Notes: a model not told the origin generated them from the sequence alone. 64,000 nt of DNA from Dactylorhiza incarnata (GCA_033032865.1 JAWHQI010000099.1:7600501-7664500), one strand, 5' to 3'; shown: positions 20,643-32,157, numbered from the stretch's first letter. Program-made: numbers and translations.

Positions 20643-21974
20643 TGTTGGGGAAATGATTTCACTTAACCCCTAGAAATAAGTTGAATATGAATTCTAAGAA
20701 AGAAAAACAAGGTTAAGTAAATATGCGTCGAATACTATTCGACGCAACGTCGAAATGTAGTCGACGTTTCTTTCAGATTGAGTCGAAGTAACTTTAGGAA
20801 GATTTCGACGTATGTGTTGTCGACGCTACTCTGATTTCTAGTCGACGCATCTAATGAAGTCGACGCATCTTAGTCGACGTACCTTCCATATTCTCCTTTC
20901 AATGTTCAGCCAAGAAGAACTCGACGTTTACGTCGAATGGTAATCGACGCACGTCGATTTATATGACAGATTTAAATATGCGCCAGATCTCTTTCCTTCT
21001 TTCAGTAGATCTGATTTGTATGGAATAATGTTAATATTTTATAGCCGTTCTGAATCATTCTTTCCTTCTATTTGATTCTTGGCTAATCAGATTAACTCTA
21101 CTTTGGATATTATTTGAAATCAGGACTCATTCTTTCCTTCTACAGAAAATGTCATTATGGAAATATTTCTTTCTTTCTATTTGTCTGATTGCTAATTGAT
21201 TTTCCTCCTATAGTATTATTTGACTGAAACAGAGCTATAAAAAGAGGAGGTCGGCAGAAAAATGGAGTGAGAGAGATCTACCACATACATTTGAAATAGA
21301 GGAAAAGATCCCAAAAGAATAAAGAGATAAGCTGAGAAAAGTGATAGTGTGCTGCAGAGAAAAAAACTTCATCTTCTCCTTCTTCTTCTGAAGCCATTCT
21401 ACTGCAAACTCTGAAAGCTCTCTCAAAAGAGAGAAAAGTTTTTCTCAATCTCCTTATCACTATAGAAGAGAGATTTCATTCACTACTTCTTATGCTTCCA
21501 ATCTTCTTGCTAGGAAGAAGATTCATTCTTGTTCTCATTTCTTTCTTCCTTCTTATTCTTACTTAAAACATTGTAAAAGAGTTTTTAGAATCTCTCTTCA
21601 AAAAATTCAGTTGTACTGGTTCTAAGAGTCTCCTTATCAAAAGACTCAGTTGGTTCTAAGAGTCTCCTTATCAAAAGACTTAGGGTGGTTCCAAGAGTCT
21701 CCTTATCAAAAGACTCAGTACAAGATAGCGAATTCCTACCAAGGGGGTAGAAGAGTGGACTACCCAAAGTTTGGGGAACCACTATATTTTCTTGTGTTGT
21801 GCTGTGATTTCTTTTCTTGCATTTACTTTCTTTATTTGTTTAATTCTTGTTGGTGTGTGTGTGGAAGCTCTAATCTGTGATCATACACATATATATTTAC
21901 TTTGCACAAAATATTTTAAATCTCTATTCACCCCCCCTCTAGAGAATTCTAGTGAGGTTAACTGTGCACTTTTA
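20643..21974 (+). repeat. 5' LTR of A with promoter
   Basis: 1332 bases. U3 has a cluster of TCGACG/CGTCGA motifs (20720-20960). The TATA box CTATAAAAAG is at 21235-21244. Downstream, AGAGTCTCCTTATCAAAAGA repeats three times (21625-21720) in the transcribed leader. The element ends in TA rather than the canonical CA. The 3' copy is 18 bases longer, mainly from an (AT)n expansion near 28125-28155. Confidence 0.92.
20720..20960. repeat. TCGACG/CGTCGA motif cluster in A U3
   Basis: About 14 copies of TCGACG or CGTCGA occur in 240 bases, several as inverted pairs, for example TGCGTCGA, 7 bases, TCGACGCA at about 20724-20746. The 3' LTR keeps the cluster (26960-27200) with C-to-T changes at some CpGs. 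It lies about 280-510 bases upstream of the TATA box. Confidence 0.9.
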
Positions 21975-21992
21975 ATTGGTATCAAAGCGAGG
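21975..21992 (+). other. Primer binding site of A
   Basis: ATTGGTATCAAAGCGAGG directly after the 5' LTR fits the tRNA-Met-type primer site of plant copia elements (TGGTATCAGAGC). Confidence 0.85.
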
Positions 21993-22069
21993 TTGATCTA
22001 AAAAGGTTAACTCCTTGATCAAAAAGATCCTACCTCTTGTATTTATATATATATTTTTTAACTACTTTC

Positions 22070-24448
22070 ATGGCACAAATCAAAGATCATGCTTCCACCA
22101 GACCACCAATGTGCAATCTTGAAAAGTTTGCAGTTTGGAAAACAAGAATCAGAATTTATATGAATTCCATTGATGCTGACTTGTTTAATATTACTGTGAC
22201 AAGTCCCCCAAAGCCCTATAGAAAGGATGCAAGTGGCAATGTCACACAAACACTTGTTCCAAGATCTGAGTGGACAGAAGATGAGAAGAAGGCTAGAACA
22301 TATGATCTAAAGGCCATGAACATACTTGTCTCAACTCTCTCAGATGACATCTTTCAAAGGGTTGTTGACTGTGAATCATCCAAAGAAATTTGGGATGCTC
22401 TTACAAAGATGGTGGAAGGAAGTGCTGATGAAAAGAAAGATAAGAAGGCCCTATTGATCTCCCAATATGAGAACTTCCAAAAGAAGAATGAAGAGAGTAT
22501 CTCTGAGATGTATGACAGATTCAGTCTAATCATCAACCAATTGAAAAACTTGGATAGAGAGATCTCCCTCACTGAGATTAATGACAAATTGCTAATGAGT
22601 CTCCCCAGTTCATGGGACTCAAGAATATGGGCAATAAGAGACACAAGAGGACAAAAGGAAATCTCTACATATGCTCTCTTAGGAAAACTCAAATCCTATG
22701 AGCAACTGCTGAAAACTAGAGAAGAGAAGAAAAGAAGAGAAAACACTCTGATCTCCTCAAAAGACAGGAACATAGCTTTAAAGGCAACATAAGAAAGGAC
22801 TCCTGTCACTGAAGAAGAACTATTCAGTTTTCTAGCCAGGAGATTTAAGAAATGGGTCAAGACAGATGGACCAAAAAGTAGGGAGTCAAAACCAAGGTAT
22901 GACAAAACTCCCACTAAAGAAATTATTTGCTATTCTTGCAGGAAACCTGGACATATTGCCCCAGAATGTCCAGAGAATGCTGAAACAAAGAAAGATCTAA
23001 AAAGAAAAGATCTCAAGAAAAAGGGGAAGAAGAAAGAAAGAGGCTTTATTGCAGAAGCCTGGAGTGAAACAGACTCTGAGGACAGTTCATCCTCTGAGAG
23101 TGACAATGAAGAATCTAGGCAAGAAGACCTATGTTTGATGGCCTTTGAAGGCCCCAAGAATGATGATGGTGTTAAATCTTGGAGTGAGACAGGATCAGAA
23201 GAAAGCATATCTTCTGAAGATGAAAAAGAAAATGGCCTTATTCTCATAGAGGAATCTGAGGATAAGGATGAGGTAAGCATCTTTGATAAAATAGATTTTC
23301 AAAGTGATAAGTTCAGAAATGATTTTATGGGAATGTGTCTAGATCAATTAAAAGCTAAACAAGAAATCAAGGACCTAAAAGAACAAATTCATATGGTCAA
23401 GAACCAAAGAAATAAAAAGGATATAAGCTCAATAGATCATGTATTAAGGGCTAACATAAGAGAGAAGGAAATAGAAAGGGCTAGAATAGAAAATCAGTTC
23501 CTTAAGGATAAGGTTACTCAGGCAAAGACCTTTGAAGAATCAATAAAAATGAGAAGCCAAACTCTTAAAGAAATCACTGAAAAACAAACAATAAGACACA
23601 AAAATCTTGGGCTAGGGGCTGATCCATCAATCAGTCTAATTCCATCCAACAAGCCTGCATGGGTGAGCCCTATAAAATTCACTAAACCCATCCAATCAGC
23701 AAACCAAGAAAAAGAATCACAACATAAGAAAGAACACTTCTTCAAGGAAATAAAGGAATTTGATGAAACATCATATTATTCAGCTGATGACTCACAAACT
23801 TCATCTGAAGAGGCAACTAAACCAAAAGAAACAACATACAAAGGAGTAAAAATAGAAAAAGATAAAATGAAAATTTATGAAGACACAGTCGCGTCGACTT
23901 CATATCGACGCATGAATGATAATGCGTCGACTTTTACTCGACGTACCCTCTTAGATGCCTCGACCTCTACTCGACGCTTGAATAAAGATACGTCGACATC
24001 CAATCGACGCAACTTCCTCCATGCATCGATACCAGATCAACGCAATCTAAGGAATGCGCCGAATATAAATCAACGCAACTATCAACATGCGTCGAATAGA
24101 TATTGACGCACAAAAGTTCAGAGCAACTTAAATACCTTTCCTCCAAAAGCCTTTCATCCTAACCCATATTCAGGACCCATTCATCCCAATCATGATTTCT
24201 ATCCTAATCAACACCTCTATCATGATTTCTACACTAAACATGGTAACCAAAATTCCCATTTTAACCAAAATTTCTATCCTAACCAAAATAAAACTTTCTA
24301 TCCTGATCAACCCTTCTATTCTTCTCTAAACTCAAATTATCATAATAATAAGATAATCAAGTGCCATATATGTAACAAAAGTGGCCACCTTGCCAAACAA
24401 TGCTGGTACAACCAATCAAACTATCTGTACAAATTAGTCCAAGGCTGA
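22070..24448 (+). pseudogene. A gag: copia gag with two zinc knuckles and motif-encoding tail
   Basis: From ATG 22070 one frame runs to TGA 24446-24448 (793 codons), interrupted by TAA at 22790-22792 and TGA at 24104-24106. Residues about 1-240 are a copia gag (UBN2-type) domain. A zinc knuckle CYSCRKPGHIAPEC follows near 22931, then a Lys-rich and an acidic Ser/Asp/Glu-rich part, and a coiled coil around 23330-23600. A tail has repeated Ser-Thr-x-Arg-Arg units encoded by TCGACG motifs, then an Asn/Tyr/Phe/Pro-rich stretch, and a second knuckle CHICNKSGHLAKQC (24362-24403). The second stop replaces a CGA inside one of the motifs. Gag would form the particle and bind RNA; the long tail is unusual. 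Confidence 0.8.
23889..24110. repeat. TCGACG/CGTCGA motif cluster inside A gag
   Basis: About 12 motif copies, mostly in inverted pairs about 7-9 bases apart (for example TGCGTCGA...CTCGACG near 23923-23943), as in the LTR. In frame they encode repeated AST-S-x-RR units, so the DNA motif and a peptide repeat coincide. Confidence 0.9.
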
Positions 24449-24852
24449 CTTAGAACTAGACACCTAGAATTCTTCAGGAAAATTAAAAGTCACGTCGATC
24501 TCTAATCAACGCACCGTCGATAACTCAACTCAATAAGTAAAATCGACGCATGCGTCGACTCCACTCGATGCATACGTCGATAGGAAACCCTATCATCCCA
24601 AATCAGACTATATTGACGCTCACGTCGAATTCCACTCGACGTAACGTCGACTTCATGAAAACGAGCGGCAATACAAAAAAATTTTCGGTCACATCCACGG
24701 AAGTATCAAATAAGCCTCGACTTGAGCCCAGTTTTGACGCTTCACCTGACTTAAATAATCTCTTCAGTTGGAAGCCTTCACTACTCTGCATCTTTCATCC
24801 TTCTTGCTCCTCAGACCAGCCGACTTCTTCCTCTCTCTTTCATTAACCTAAA
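24449..24852. repeat. Second internal TCGACG motif cluster, leader of A ORF2
   Basis: Between gag and the second ORF, about 12 more TCGACG/CGTCGA variants lie at 24494-24725, including a back-to-back pair ATCGACGCATGCGTCGA near 24542. No protein is recognised. A pyrimidine-rich stretch precedes the ORF2 ATG at 24853. Confidence 0.8.
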
Positions 24853-26657
24853 ATGGCTCCAAAGACCAATTCAGGCTTCGACATTGACCTTGAGTCCTTC
24901 CAAGAAGCCGCAGAAAACTACAAGAGCATCATTGCTCTCTTTACTGAAGCAGGACTGGACAAGCTCATCTCCACTAGGTGCAAGCTCCTGGAATCAGAGC
25001 TCACAGAGCTAATAACTCATGTTCAGATATCTGAACAAGGAGAAATCCAAGGAACACTATATGAGACACCAGTCTCAATCTCAGCAGAACATATTAGGGC
25101 CACCTTTGATCTACCATCAGGTATATCCTAATATCATCTTTGTTTAAATGAAATAAGGAAAGAAAAAGAGCCTCTAAAAAGAATGACTAAACAAGTCTTA
25201 ATTATTTCCCTATTAGGTGATGAATCCATTGAACTGACACCTGATGAAATCAGGCACTTGCTAACCACCATGAATTTCTCAAAAGATAGGCCAATCCATC
25301 TGAAAAAGATAGACTTTTCTGATGAGTACAGATTGCTGGCAGATATAGTAGGGAAGATACTACTATGCAAGATATCAGCTCATGATGCAGTGCCCAAGCT
25401 GCAACTGAACATCATGGGGGCCCTTGTGCTGAAGAAGAAGGTGGACTGGGCCAGCTGTCTTCTCAAAATGATAGCTTCCAAATACTCTCACAAGGAAAAT
25501 GCCTACATGAGAATCATGAGCCAAGTACTCTTCCACTCCTTCCCTGACCTATGTAGGTCAAAAGGAATCCCCATTCCTCCAGGGAAGAGGATGTCAATTG
25601 CTCTCTTTTCTAAGTGGACCAGGCAAATCCCTAAGCCTGGTTCCATCCCTGCAAGAACTCCTTCTCCTCCTTCTCCTCCTCCTCCTCCTCAAAGAGACAA
25701 CCCTTCTCTACCACCATCATCCACTCAAATACTCTCTACTACCCTCACAACTCCTACTCTACCTACCTCTTCTCAAACACCTGCTCAAACAGAAGTTTCT
25801 CCTTCTCTTCCTCCTCCAAATTTCCCATCTTCTCTACCTCCATTATCACCCATACCTCATGAATCAACTCACTTCTCTCCTCCTCTATAACCTCTTCCTC
25901 CTCCATCACCTCCTCACCTTTCACACCATGAAACATCTTCATCCACTGAGGCTCTCATCACTCAGTGCATCAAATCAGCAGCTGAAAAATTCCAAGTGAT
26001 GCGGATGAGCATTGCTCCCAAATTCATTCCTCCATCCTTCACATGCACACCCAAATAGATGGGGTCAGTGCCTCTGTGCAAGGCCTAAAGACCTCTCTCT
26101 CTTCATCTAGAGTGACAAGGTCTTTCTTAACCTCCCTGGCCAAGAAGGTCAAGAAGGGGGAGAATCTAGATGAAGAGCAGCCCTCCAATCCTAAATCTCT
26201 CTCTCACAAGTCCCCTCCTTCTTCAAAGTCTGACAAAATCCTTGGGAATGAGATAGTACCTGCTCTACACAATGATGAACAAACTATAGAGGTACTTCAT
26301 ATAGTAAGAGAGGCTGTAAGTCAAGTTGTACTATTACAAGGGGAGGCAAGCAGAGCAGAAACTGAAAAGGAAGATATGGCAGTTGGGAAGAAAGATAAAG
26401 AAACTACAAATCAGGGGGAGCTGGATACTGATATGAATAAAGCTGGAAATGAAAAAGGACAGCTAGATGCTACTGGAGCTAGAGATGATAGAGAAATATA
26501 AGAAGTAGAAAGATTAAAGGAAGTTCCATCCCAGGGGGAGCAATCTGCTCAGGGGGAGCTAGGTGAACTTCCTACAAATGAGAAAGAGAAACCCTCCTCT
26601 CCTAAAATAGTAGTATTCAAGAGAAAGAGAAAGACCCCTCCTACCCCTCCTGAGTAA
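24853..26657 (+). pseudogene. A ORF2: plant transposon-protein-like domain, Pro-rich linker, charged tail
   Basis: ATG 24853 opens a frame of roughly 600 codons ending near TAA 26655-26657, with stops at 25129-25131, 25888-25890 and 26499-26501 and a frameshift near 26035. The first 240 residues contain ELITHVQISEQGEIQG and LADIVGKILLCKISAHD, matching B ORF2 (LTDIVGKTLLCKVGSHD). I recognise this as the plant domain annotated 'putative plant transposon protein' (PF20167-like, from memory). A Pro/Ser/Thr-rich linker, a Lys/Glu-rich part and a basic end (FKRKRKTPPTPPE) follow. It sits where SIRE elements carry their env-like ORF, but I see no signal peptide or membrane segment. Function unknown. 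Confidence 0.65.
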
Positions 26658-26881
26658 TATTTGAAAACAATGCTGATATATCTTACCCTATAGTTGAATA
26701 CTACTTGGTATGAACATGAAATCTGTTTATATGATTCTGAAAATTTGTTTATATGATATTTTCTTCTAAATTTCACTTTTGATTGAGTGACATATTTCTT
26801 TTCTATACAAATGCTGTGCTGGGTTGATTTTATGCTAATACAATTTCTCTCTAAGTAGGGTTAAGACAAATAGGGGGAGAT
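26658..26881. other. A 3' untranslated region and polypurine tract
   Basis: T-rich spacer without a gene. TAGGGGGAGA (26871-26880) directly before the 3' LTR is the polypurine tract. Confidence 0.75.
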
Positions 26882-28231
26882 TGTTGGGGAAATGATTTCT
26901 CTTAACCCCTAGAAATAAGTTGAATATGAATTCTAAGAAAGAAAAACAAGGTTAAGTAAATATGCGTCGAATACTATTCGACGCAACGTCGAAATGTAGT
27001 CGACGTTTCCTTCAGATTGAGTCGAAGTAACTTTAGGAAGATTTCGACGTATGTGTTGTCGACGCTACTCTGATTTCTAGTCGATGCATCTAATGAAGTC
27101 GACGCATCTTAGTCGACGTACCTTCCATATTCTCCTTTCAACGTTCAGCCAAGAAGAACTCGACGTTTACGTCGAATGGTAATCGACGCATGTCGATTTA
27201 TATGACAGATTTAAATATGCGCCAGATCTCTTTCCTTCTTTCAGTAGATCTGATTTGTATGGAATAATGTTAATATTTTATAGCCGTTCTGAATCATTCT
27301 TTCCTTCTATTTGATTCTTGGCTAATCTGATTAACTCTACTTTGGATATTATTTGAAATCAGGACTCATTCTTTCCTTCTACAGAAAATGTCATTATGGA
27401 AATATTTCTTTCTTTCTATTTGTCTGATTGCTAATTGATTTTCCTCCTATAGTATTATTTGACTGAAACAGAGCTATAAAAAGAGGAGGTCGGCAGAAAG
27501 ATGGAGTGAGAGAGATCTACCACATACATTTGAAATAGAGGAAAAGCTCCCAAAAGAATAGAGAGATAAGCTGAGAAAAGTGATAGTGTGCTGCAGAGAA
27601 AAAGACTTCATCTTCTCCTTCTTCTTCTGAAGCCATTCTACTGCACACTCTGAAAGCTCTCTCAAAAGAGAGAAAAGTTTTTCTCAATCTCCTTCTCACC
27701 ATAGAAGAGAGATTTTATTCACTGCTTCTTGTGCTTCCAATCTTCTTGCTAGGAAGAAGATTCATTCTTGTTCTCATTTCTTTCTTCCTTCTTATTCTTA
27801 CTTAAAACATTGTAAAGGAGTTTTAGAATCTCTCTTCAAAAAATTTAGTTGTACTGGTTCTAAGAGTCTCCTTATCAAAAGACTCAGTTGGTTCTAAGAG
27901 TCTCCTTATCAAAAGACTCAGGGTGGTTCTAAGAGTCTCCTTATCAAAAGACTCAGTACAAGATAGTGAATTCCTACCAAGGGGGTAGAAGAGTGGACTA
28001 CCCAAAGTTTGGGGAACCACTATATTTTCTTGTGTTGTGCTATGATTTCTTTTCTTGCATTTACTTTCTTTATTTGTTTAATTCTTGTTGGTGTGTGTGT
28101 GGAAGCTCTAATCTGTGATCATACATATATATATATACATATATATATATATATTTACTTTGCACAAAATATTTTAAATCTCTATTCACCCCCCTCTAGA
28201 GAATTCTAGTGAGGTTAACTGTGCACTTTTA
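26882..28231 (+). repeat. 3' LTR of A
   Basis: 1350 bases, very similar to 20643-21974. Visible differences include C-to-T changes in TCGACG motifs and an (AT)n expansion at about 28125-28155. Confidence 0.92.
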
Positions 28232-28236
28232 CACGG

Positions 28237-29272
28237 TATTATCAGCAGTAATAATGGCATCATTACCTGAATAAGGCTGCGCTGAAGAAAGCTTCGACTC
28301 GTCCCCGGTGAGGTGATGACCACACCCCGAGTCCATGATCCAGTCCTCCTGATAGTTGATAGGAGCCGCAGCTCCAATAGAAGCCGAGAAGGCTCCTCCC
28401 CATCCTCCATCAACCTGCCTGGCTTCAGCTTCCCCCTTTTCTGCAGCAGCATGCCCCGGCTGAAGATTCACCCGGCACTCCTTCCTGATGTGACCAACCT
28501 TTCCGCACCTGAAGCACTTGGGACCTTCCCCCTTCTTCTTCCCTTCAGCCTTAGGAGCATAGCCCCTCTCCTACTGTCCAGAAGTTGAAGGCCCATTGCC
28601 TCCTCCAACGTTCTTCTTCTTATTCCACTTCTTCTTCTTTCCCATGAAGAGAACATCGCCATCTCCCCCAGACACTGAAACCCCCGCCAGCTGCCTTGCC
28701 AAACTCTCCTGCGAAGCAAGCAGATTTTCCAGCTCCAACAGAGATGACTGATTTGCCCAACCCTGCACCGACGTCACAAAGGAAACATATTCCTTCCGTA
28801 AGCCATGGATGATGTGCCTCTCCAGCTTCGCCTCAGAAATTGGCTCATCAGGATCCAACCCTGAAATCTCGGCGCACAAGTTCTTCAACTTCAAGAAGAA
28901 CGTAGAGATAGAAAGGTCACCTTGAGCCGATCTGGCCAGCTCATTCTCCAGTAATTGAAGTCTTGCCACATTCTTTTTGTTAAACAGCCCATCCAGGGCT
29001 CTCCAGATCTCTGCAGCTGATGCACACCCCAAGATGTGATCAAACAAATCAGGTGATATTGCCCTCTTCAGGGCGAACTCTGCTTTGGCATTAATCCACT
29101 TCCAGTTCCTCACCTCATGATGGTTATCTCCAACCAGAAAAACTTCCTCCGTTCTCTCTCCTCCAACCACCTCCCAGAGGTCCTCACCCAGAAGATAACA
29201 CTGCATACAAGACCTCCACTTCTTAAAGTTGGTCGAGTTTAGCATCTCAATTCCAAGACCCCTCGCTTCCAT
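28237..29272 (-). pseudogene. D gag and start of protease, one TAG stop
   Basis: From ATG 29272 the minus strand encodes a copia gag (LNSTNFKKWRSCMQCYLLG; UBN2-type domain) of 233 codons up to TAG 28571-28573. The same frame then continues open with a zinc knuckle CFRCGKVGHIRKEC and the protease motif WIMDSGCGHHLTG (usual catalytic D-S-G) until the A insertion. Apart from the TAG the frame is intact, like the RT part of D. It starts 88 bases inside the primer site, as expected for the polyprotein start. Confidence 0.9.
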
Positions 29273-29347
29273 GGCTCTACCACTGGTTCCTCCTTCACAA
29301 AGGCGATGGCTACACTAAGTTGTTCACTGCTCTATCCACTCTAACCT

Positions 29348-29360
29348 CGCTTTGATACCA
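29348..29360 (-). other. Primer binding site of D
   Basis: CGCTTTGATACCA reads TGGTATCAAAGCG on the minus strand, directly inside the 5' LTR; tRNA-Met type. Confidence 0.85.
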
Positions 29361-30474
29361 TGTGAAATTTTCCGAATCTTTATGGAGTGAGCAGGAATCA
29401 TACAACTTAGAGTTCACAAGCCAAACAACCAGAAGCACATGAAGGAAATATAGTCTTTATTTATAACAACAATCTTCATTACAGGGAGAGGTATACATGC
29501 CGAGACATGATTTCGCCAGTACACAAAACCAAAGGGAAAAATACAATGCTGAAAAGAAAGATAACTGAGACCGCAGACCGCACGGTCTGCTTGCCGATCT
29601 CCGATAGCTGCCTGACCGCAAACTCTGCCGGTCACCGATCAACACTCCTGACTGTTGAGCAACCCACACTACAAGCCGCGAGACCGCCCGAACACTTTCA
29701 GAAGAAGAGGTGATCGCTGCTGCCCGCACAATCCGCAGAAGCTGCACAAGGAAAATTCAATCAGCAAGACCGACCGGTCACAAGAATTGAGACCGCAAGA
29801 ATTAGACGTGAGCTCAGCTTACACTTGGTGCGATTGATGTTAATGGTGCTACAGTGGATCCTATTTATAGGCGTGAGACCTGATCCAGTCACCACCCTAT
29901 GAGATAGGATCACCATCCTCTAGATCGCGCGACCAGAACCGGTCAACCCGCGCGATCAGCAATAGATCATTCTGCTTAGGTGAGATCGCCATCTTCAACA
30001 ACAGACCGTAGGAGATCGCCACTCCCACAATGAAGCCGCCCACCACCAATGTTCGCAAACGAGATCGCGAACACAACTTGTTCGCCAACGCCACATCGAA
30101 CACAACTTGTTCGTCTGCCAGCCTCCTCCTGAGACCGCGAACATAGACCGCTCGACAATGATGCCTTAGCCAGCGAATACAACCAGGAACCTGGATAGCC
30201 ATGAGACCAGCTTCTTGGAAACCTGAATCAACCTGTGCGATCAAACCAGACCGGCACAGCCCTGAGATAGTCAGCCCGCCACGCGGTCACAGTCCAGACC
30301 ACGCAGCCTTACCCCAGCACCTTGGACACAGAACGACAGTCACGCCAGGAGACCGCGACTAGACTAAGATAAGTTAGACAACATAGCAGATAGCCAGACG
30401 TGCGGTCTCACCGGACCGCGCGATCACCCTCCCAGATCGCCAACTCCCAAACTTCCACTTCAACATTTTCAACA
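29361..30474 (-). repeat. 5' LTR of D with promoter
   Basis: 1114 bases. The TATA-like CTATAAATAG on the minus strand is at 29861-29870. AGACCGC/GCGGTCT motifs lie on both sides, densest in U3 (29900-30440). Compared with 4534-5687 it shows several substitutions and lacks a block near 29650, so D is older than E. Confidence 0.92.
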
Positions 30475-30479
30475 AATCT

Positions 30480-31079
30480 GAGCTTCGATTCGGCGTACGA
30501 GGTTGGCGTAGTTAAAGACCATCTACCTCATTAGTGCTGAATAAAATCTGCTGGGCCAGAGCCCTTTCAAGAGGAAGCTACGCAGGAGTTGAGGGTCGAT
30601 TCCTAGAATCTGTCGCGCTTCAGATGTGAAGTGACGGAAAAAATCCTTGAGGGTTTCACCCTCGCTTAATGAATCCCCAAAAGTTGAGAGGGGTCCCTTG
30701 CAATCCTCCGGTTTGCGATGAACTGGTTGACAAAGAGTTGAGATAAATTAGCAAATTTGTCTATCCCTCCTTCCTTCAGAGAGTAGAACCAGGTGCAAGC
30801 TTGTCCCTTTAGTGTTGTCGGGAACACTTGACATTGTATTTGATCTGGGGCACTGTTGATCCTCATGATGGTGATGAAGTGGTGGATGTGCTTTGACGGA
30901 TCATTTGTTCTGTCGAACATCTCGATGTTCGGAAGATCAAATCTGTGCGAGACTGGATGTGTCAGGACCTTAAGTGCTATTGGTGAGTGATGGCGGAGAG
31001 GGTGGCGAGTCAAAGCGGCACGCTTCCTAGCTTTTTCATGTTCTTCAGCAATCATATTAAGAATTTCTTTGCGAGTAGG
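30480..31079 (-). pseudogene. F gag, middle piece with gag domain
   Basis: The minus strand encodes a classical gypsy gag domain (DPSKHIHHFITIMRI, CQVFPTTLKGQACTWFYSL, FANLSQLFVNQF). The frame breaks near 30670, where a stop is followed in another frame by GETLKDFFRHF and related gag wording, so there is an indel. It joins the piece at 47490-47777 across B (shared GTAGG) and the piece at 4179-4533 across D (shared AATCT). Confidence 0.85.
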
Positions 31080-31219
31080 TGTTGGGAATAGTGCCCAGCA
31101 ATTTTCCTGATTTGAAGAAGTGCTCATGTCAATGATAAAATCATTATGTATTTGATGGTATGCTTAGTTTATACTTGCAGAGATTAAATCATATGTCAAG
31201 TACTTCTCCAATCTCACTA

Positions 31220-31920
31220 AGTCTAAAATCGTCGAGAAGGACTGGACATATCATCGAATAAGCACTCATACATCATCGAGATTATTCTCAGAGTTAAGCA
31301 GAAGGTTCATATCAGTTATCGTTGAGATAATATGGACAATTTGATGATATCATTGTGATATCAAAGTACACATGACGATATCGTCGTAAGAACAAGAAGA
31401 ATTGATCAAAGTCTAGTATCGTCGTGTCAACCGGAATCACACGAAGATATCGCTGTAAGCTCTAAGAAGACTTAAGTCAAAGTATTCTGTAATGTCGACG
31501 ACATCGTTATAAAGAAGGCCAGTCGTCGAGAAGGCTAAGAGAGAACTCGTGAAGACATCTTATAAAAGAAGAATCTCCTGTCGTCAGAATGATCAAGACG
31601 ATATCGTCGAAAAGACATAATGGTTTCAACGATATCGTCGATAAGATTGTATGGTTTCAATGATATCGTCGATAAGACAGAATTGTTTCAATGATATCGT
31701 CGATATGATAGTATGGTTTCAATGACATCGTCGAGAAAACCGCAAGTCGTCAACAAGATTACGACGACATCTTTAAGATGACTTCATGTCATCGTGAGTT
31801 CAAGTGCAGCTGAGATATCTTTTATCGTCGAGATATCCTTCTCTAAAGAAGAATTAAGAAGACTTGAAGATTTGTCCAAGTCCAAGATGGATCGGCATTA
31901 CGGCAAGTTCTATCGCCGAG
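31220..31920. repeat. ATCGTCGA motif cluster in B U3
   Basis: GATATCGTCGATAAGA-type words recur, with units of about 35 bases around GGTTTCAACGATATCGTCGA at 31610-31740. Many are near-palindromic. The 3' LTR has the equivalent cluster at 45790-46500. It is upstream of the TATA box. Confidence 0.88.
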
Positions 31921-32157
31921 ACAGTTCAAGTTATTTCAAATCGCGTTGTCTGCATTTAATGTTGCCGCCTGATGGTCCAATCAGCGCATGCCGTTAAGGA
32001 ATGGGTCTCTAACACTTAAAGGACATCATATGAGACCGTTAGACGGATCCTGTCATATAAAAGAGATAAGTTTCTACCCTAATTCTAACAAATAAGAAAC
32101 ATAGATAATATACGCACAAATCAATAGAACGGTAACAAGGCTGCGTGAAGAAGGATC

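Larger units (their letters stand above)
20643..28231 (+). mobile_element. Element A: pol-less SIRE-like copia retrotransposon
   Basis: LTRs 20643-21974 and 26882-28231 start TGTTGGGGAAATG and end CACTTTTA; CACGG duplications flank it (20638-20642 and 28232-28236). A tRNA-Met-type primer site follows the left LTR and a purine tract precedes the right one. Inside are a long copia gag with two zinc knuckles and a second ORF with a plant transposon-protein-like domain. No protease, integrase, RT or RNase H could be found in the 4.9-kb interior, so it must use enzymes from another element. Orientation is opposite to its host D. Confidence 0.92.
4534..30474 (-). mobile_element. Element D: Tork/Tnt1-like copia retrotransposon, host of E and A
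   Basis: Terminal repeats 4534-5687 and 29361-30474 begin TGTGAAATTTT and end TTTTCAACA, flanked by perfect AATCT duplications (4529-4533 and 30475-30479). The primer site beside the right LTR and the polypurine tract beside the left LTR show minus-strand orientation. Without nested elements E and A it is about 6.4 kb with gag, protease, integrase, RT and RNase H in copia order. The coding frame is broken by in-frame TAG codons, one frameshift and the two insertions, so it is dead. Lineage assignment from RT and integrase wording is tentative. Confidence 0.92.

Noticed and set aside
21975..21992. tRNA-like sequence TGGTATCAAAGCG at several places (also 29348, 33362, 40562)
   Set aside because: These match only the 3' end complement of a tRNA and lie directly beside LTRs, so they are primer sites, not tRNA genes.
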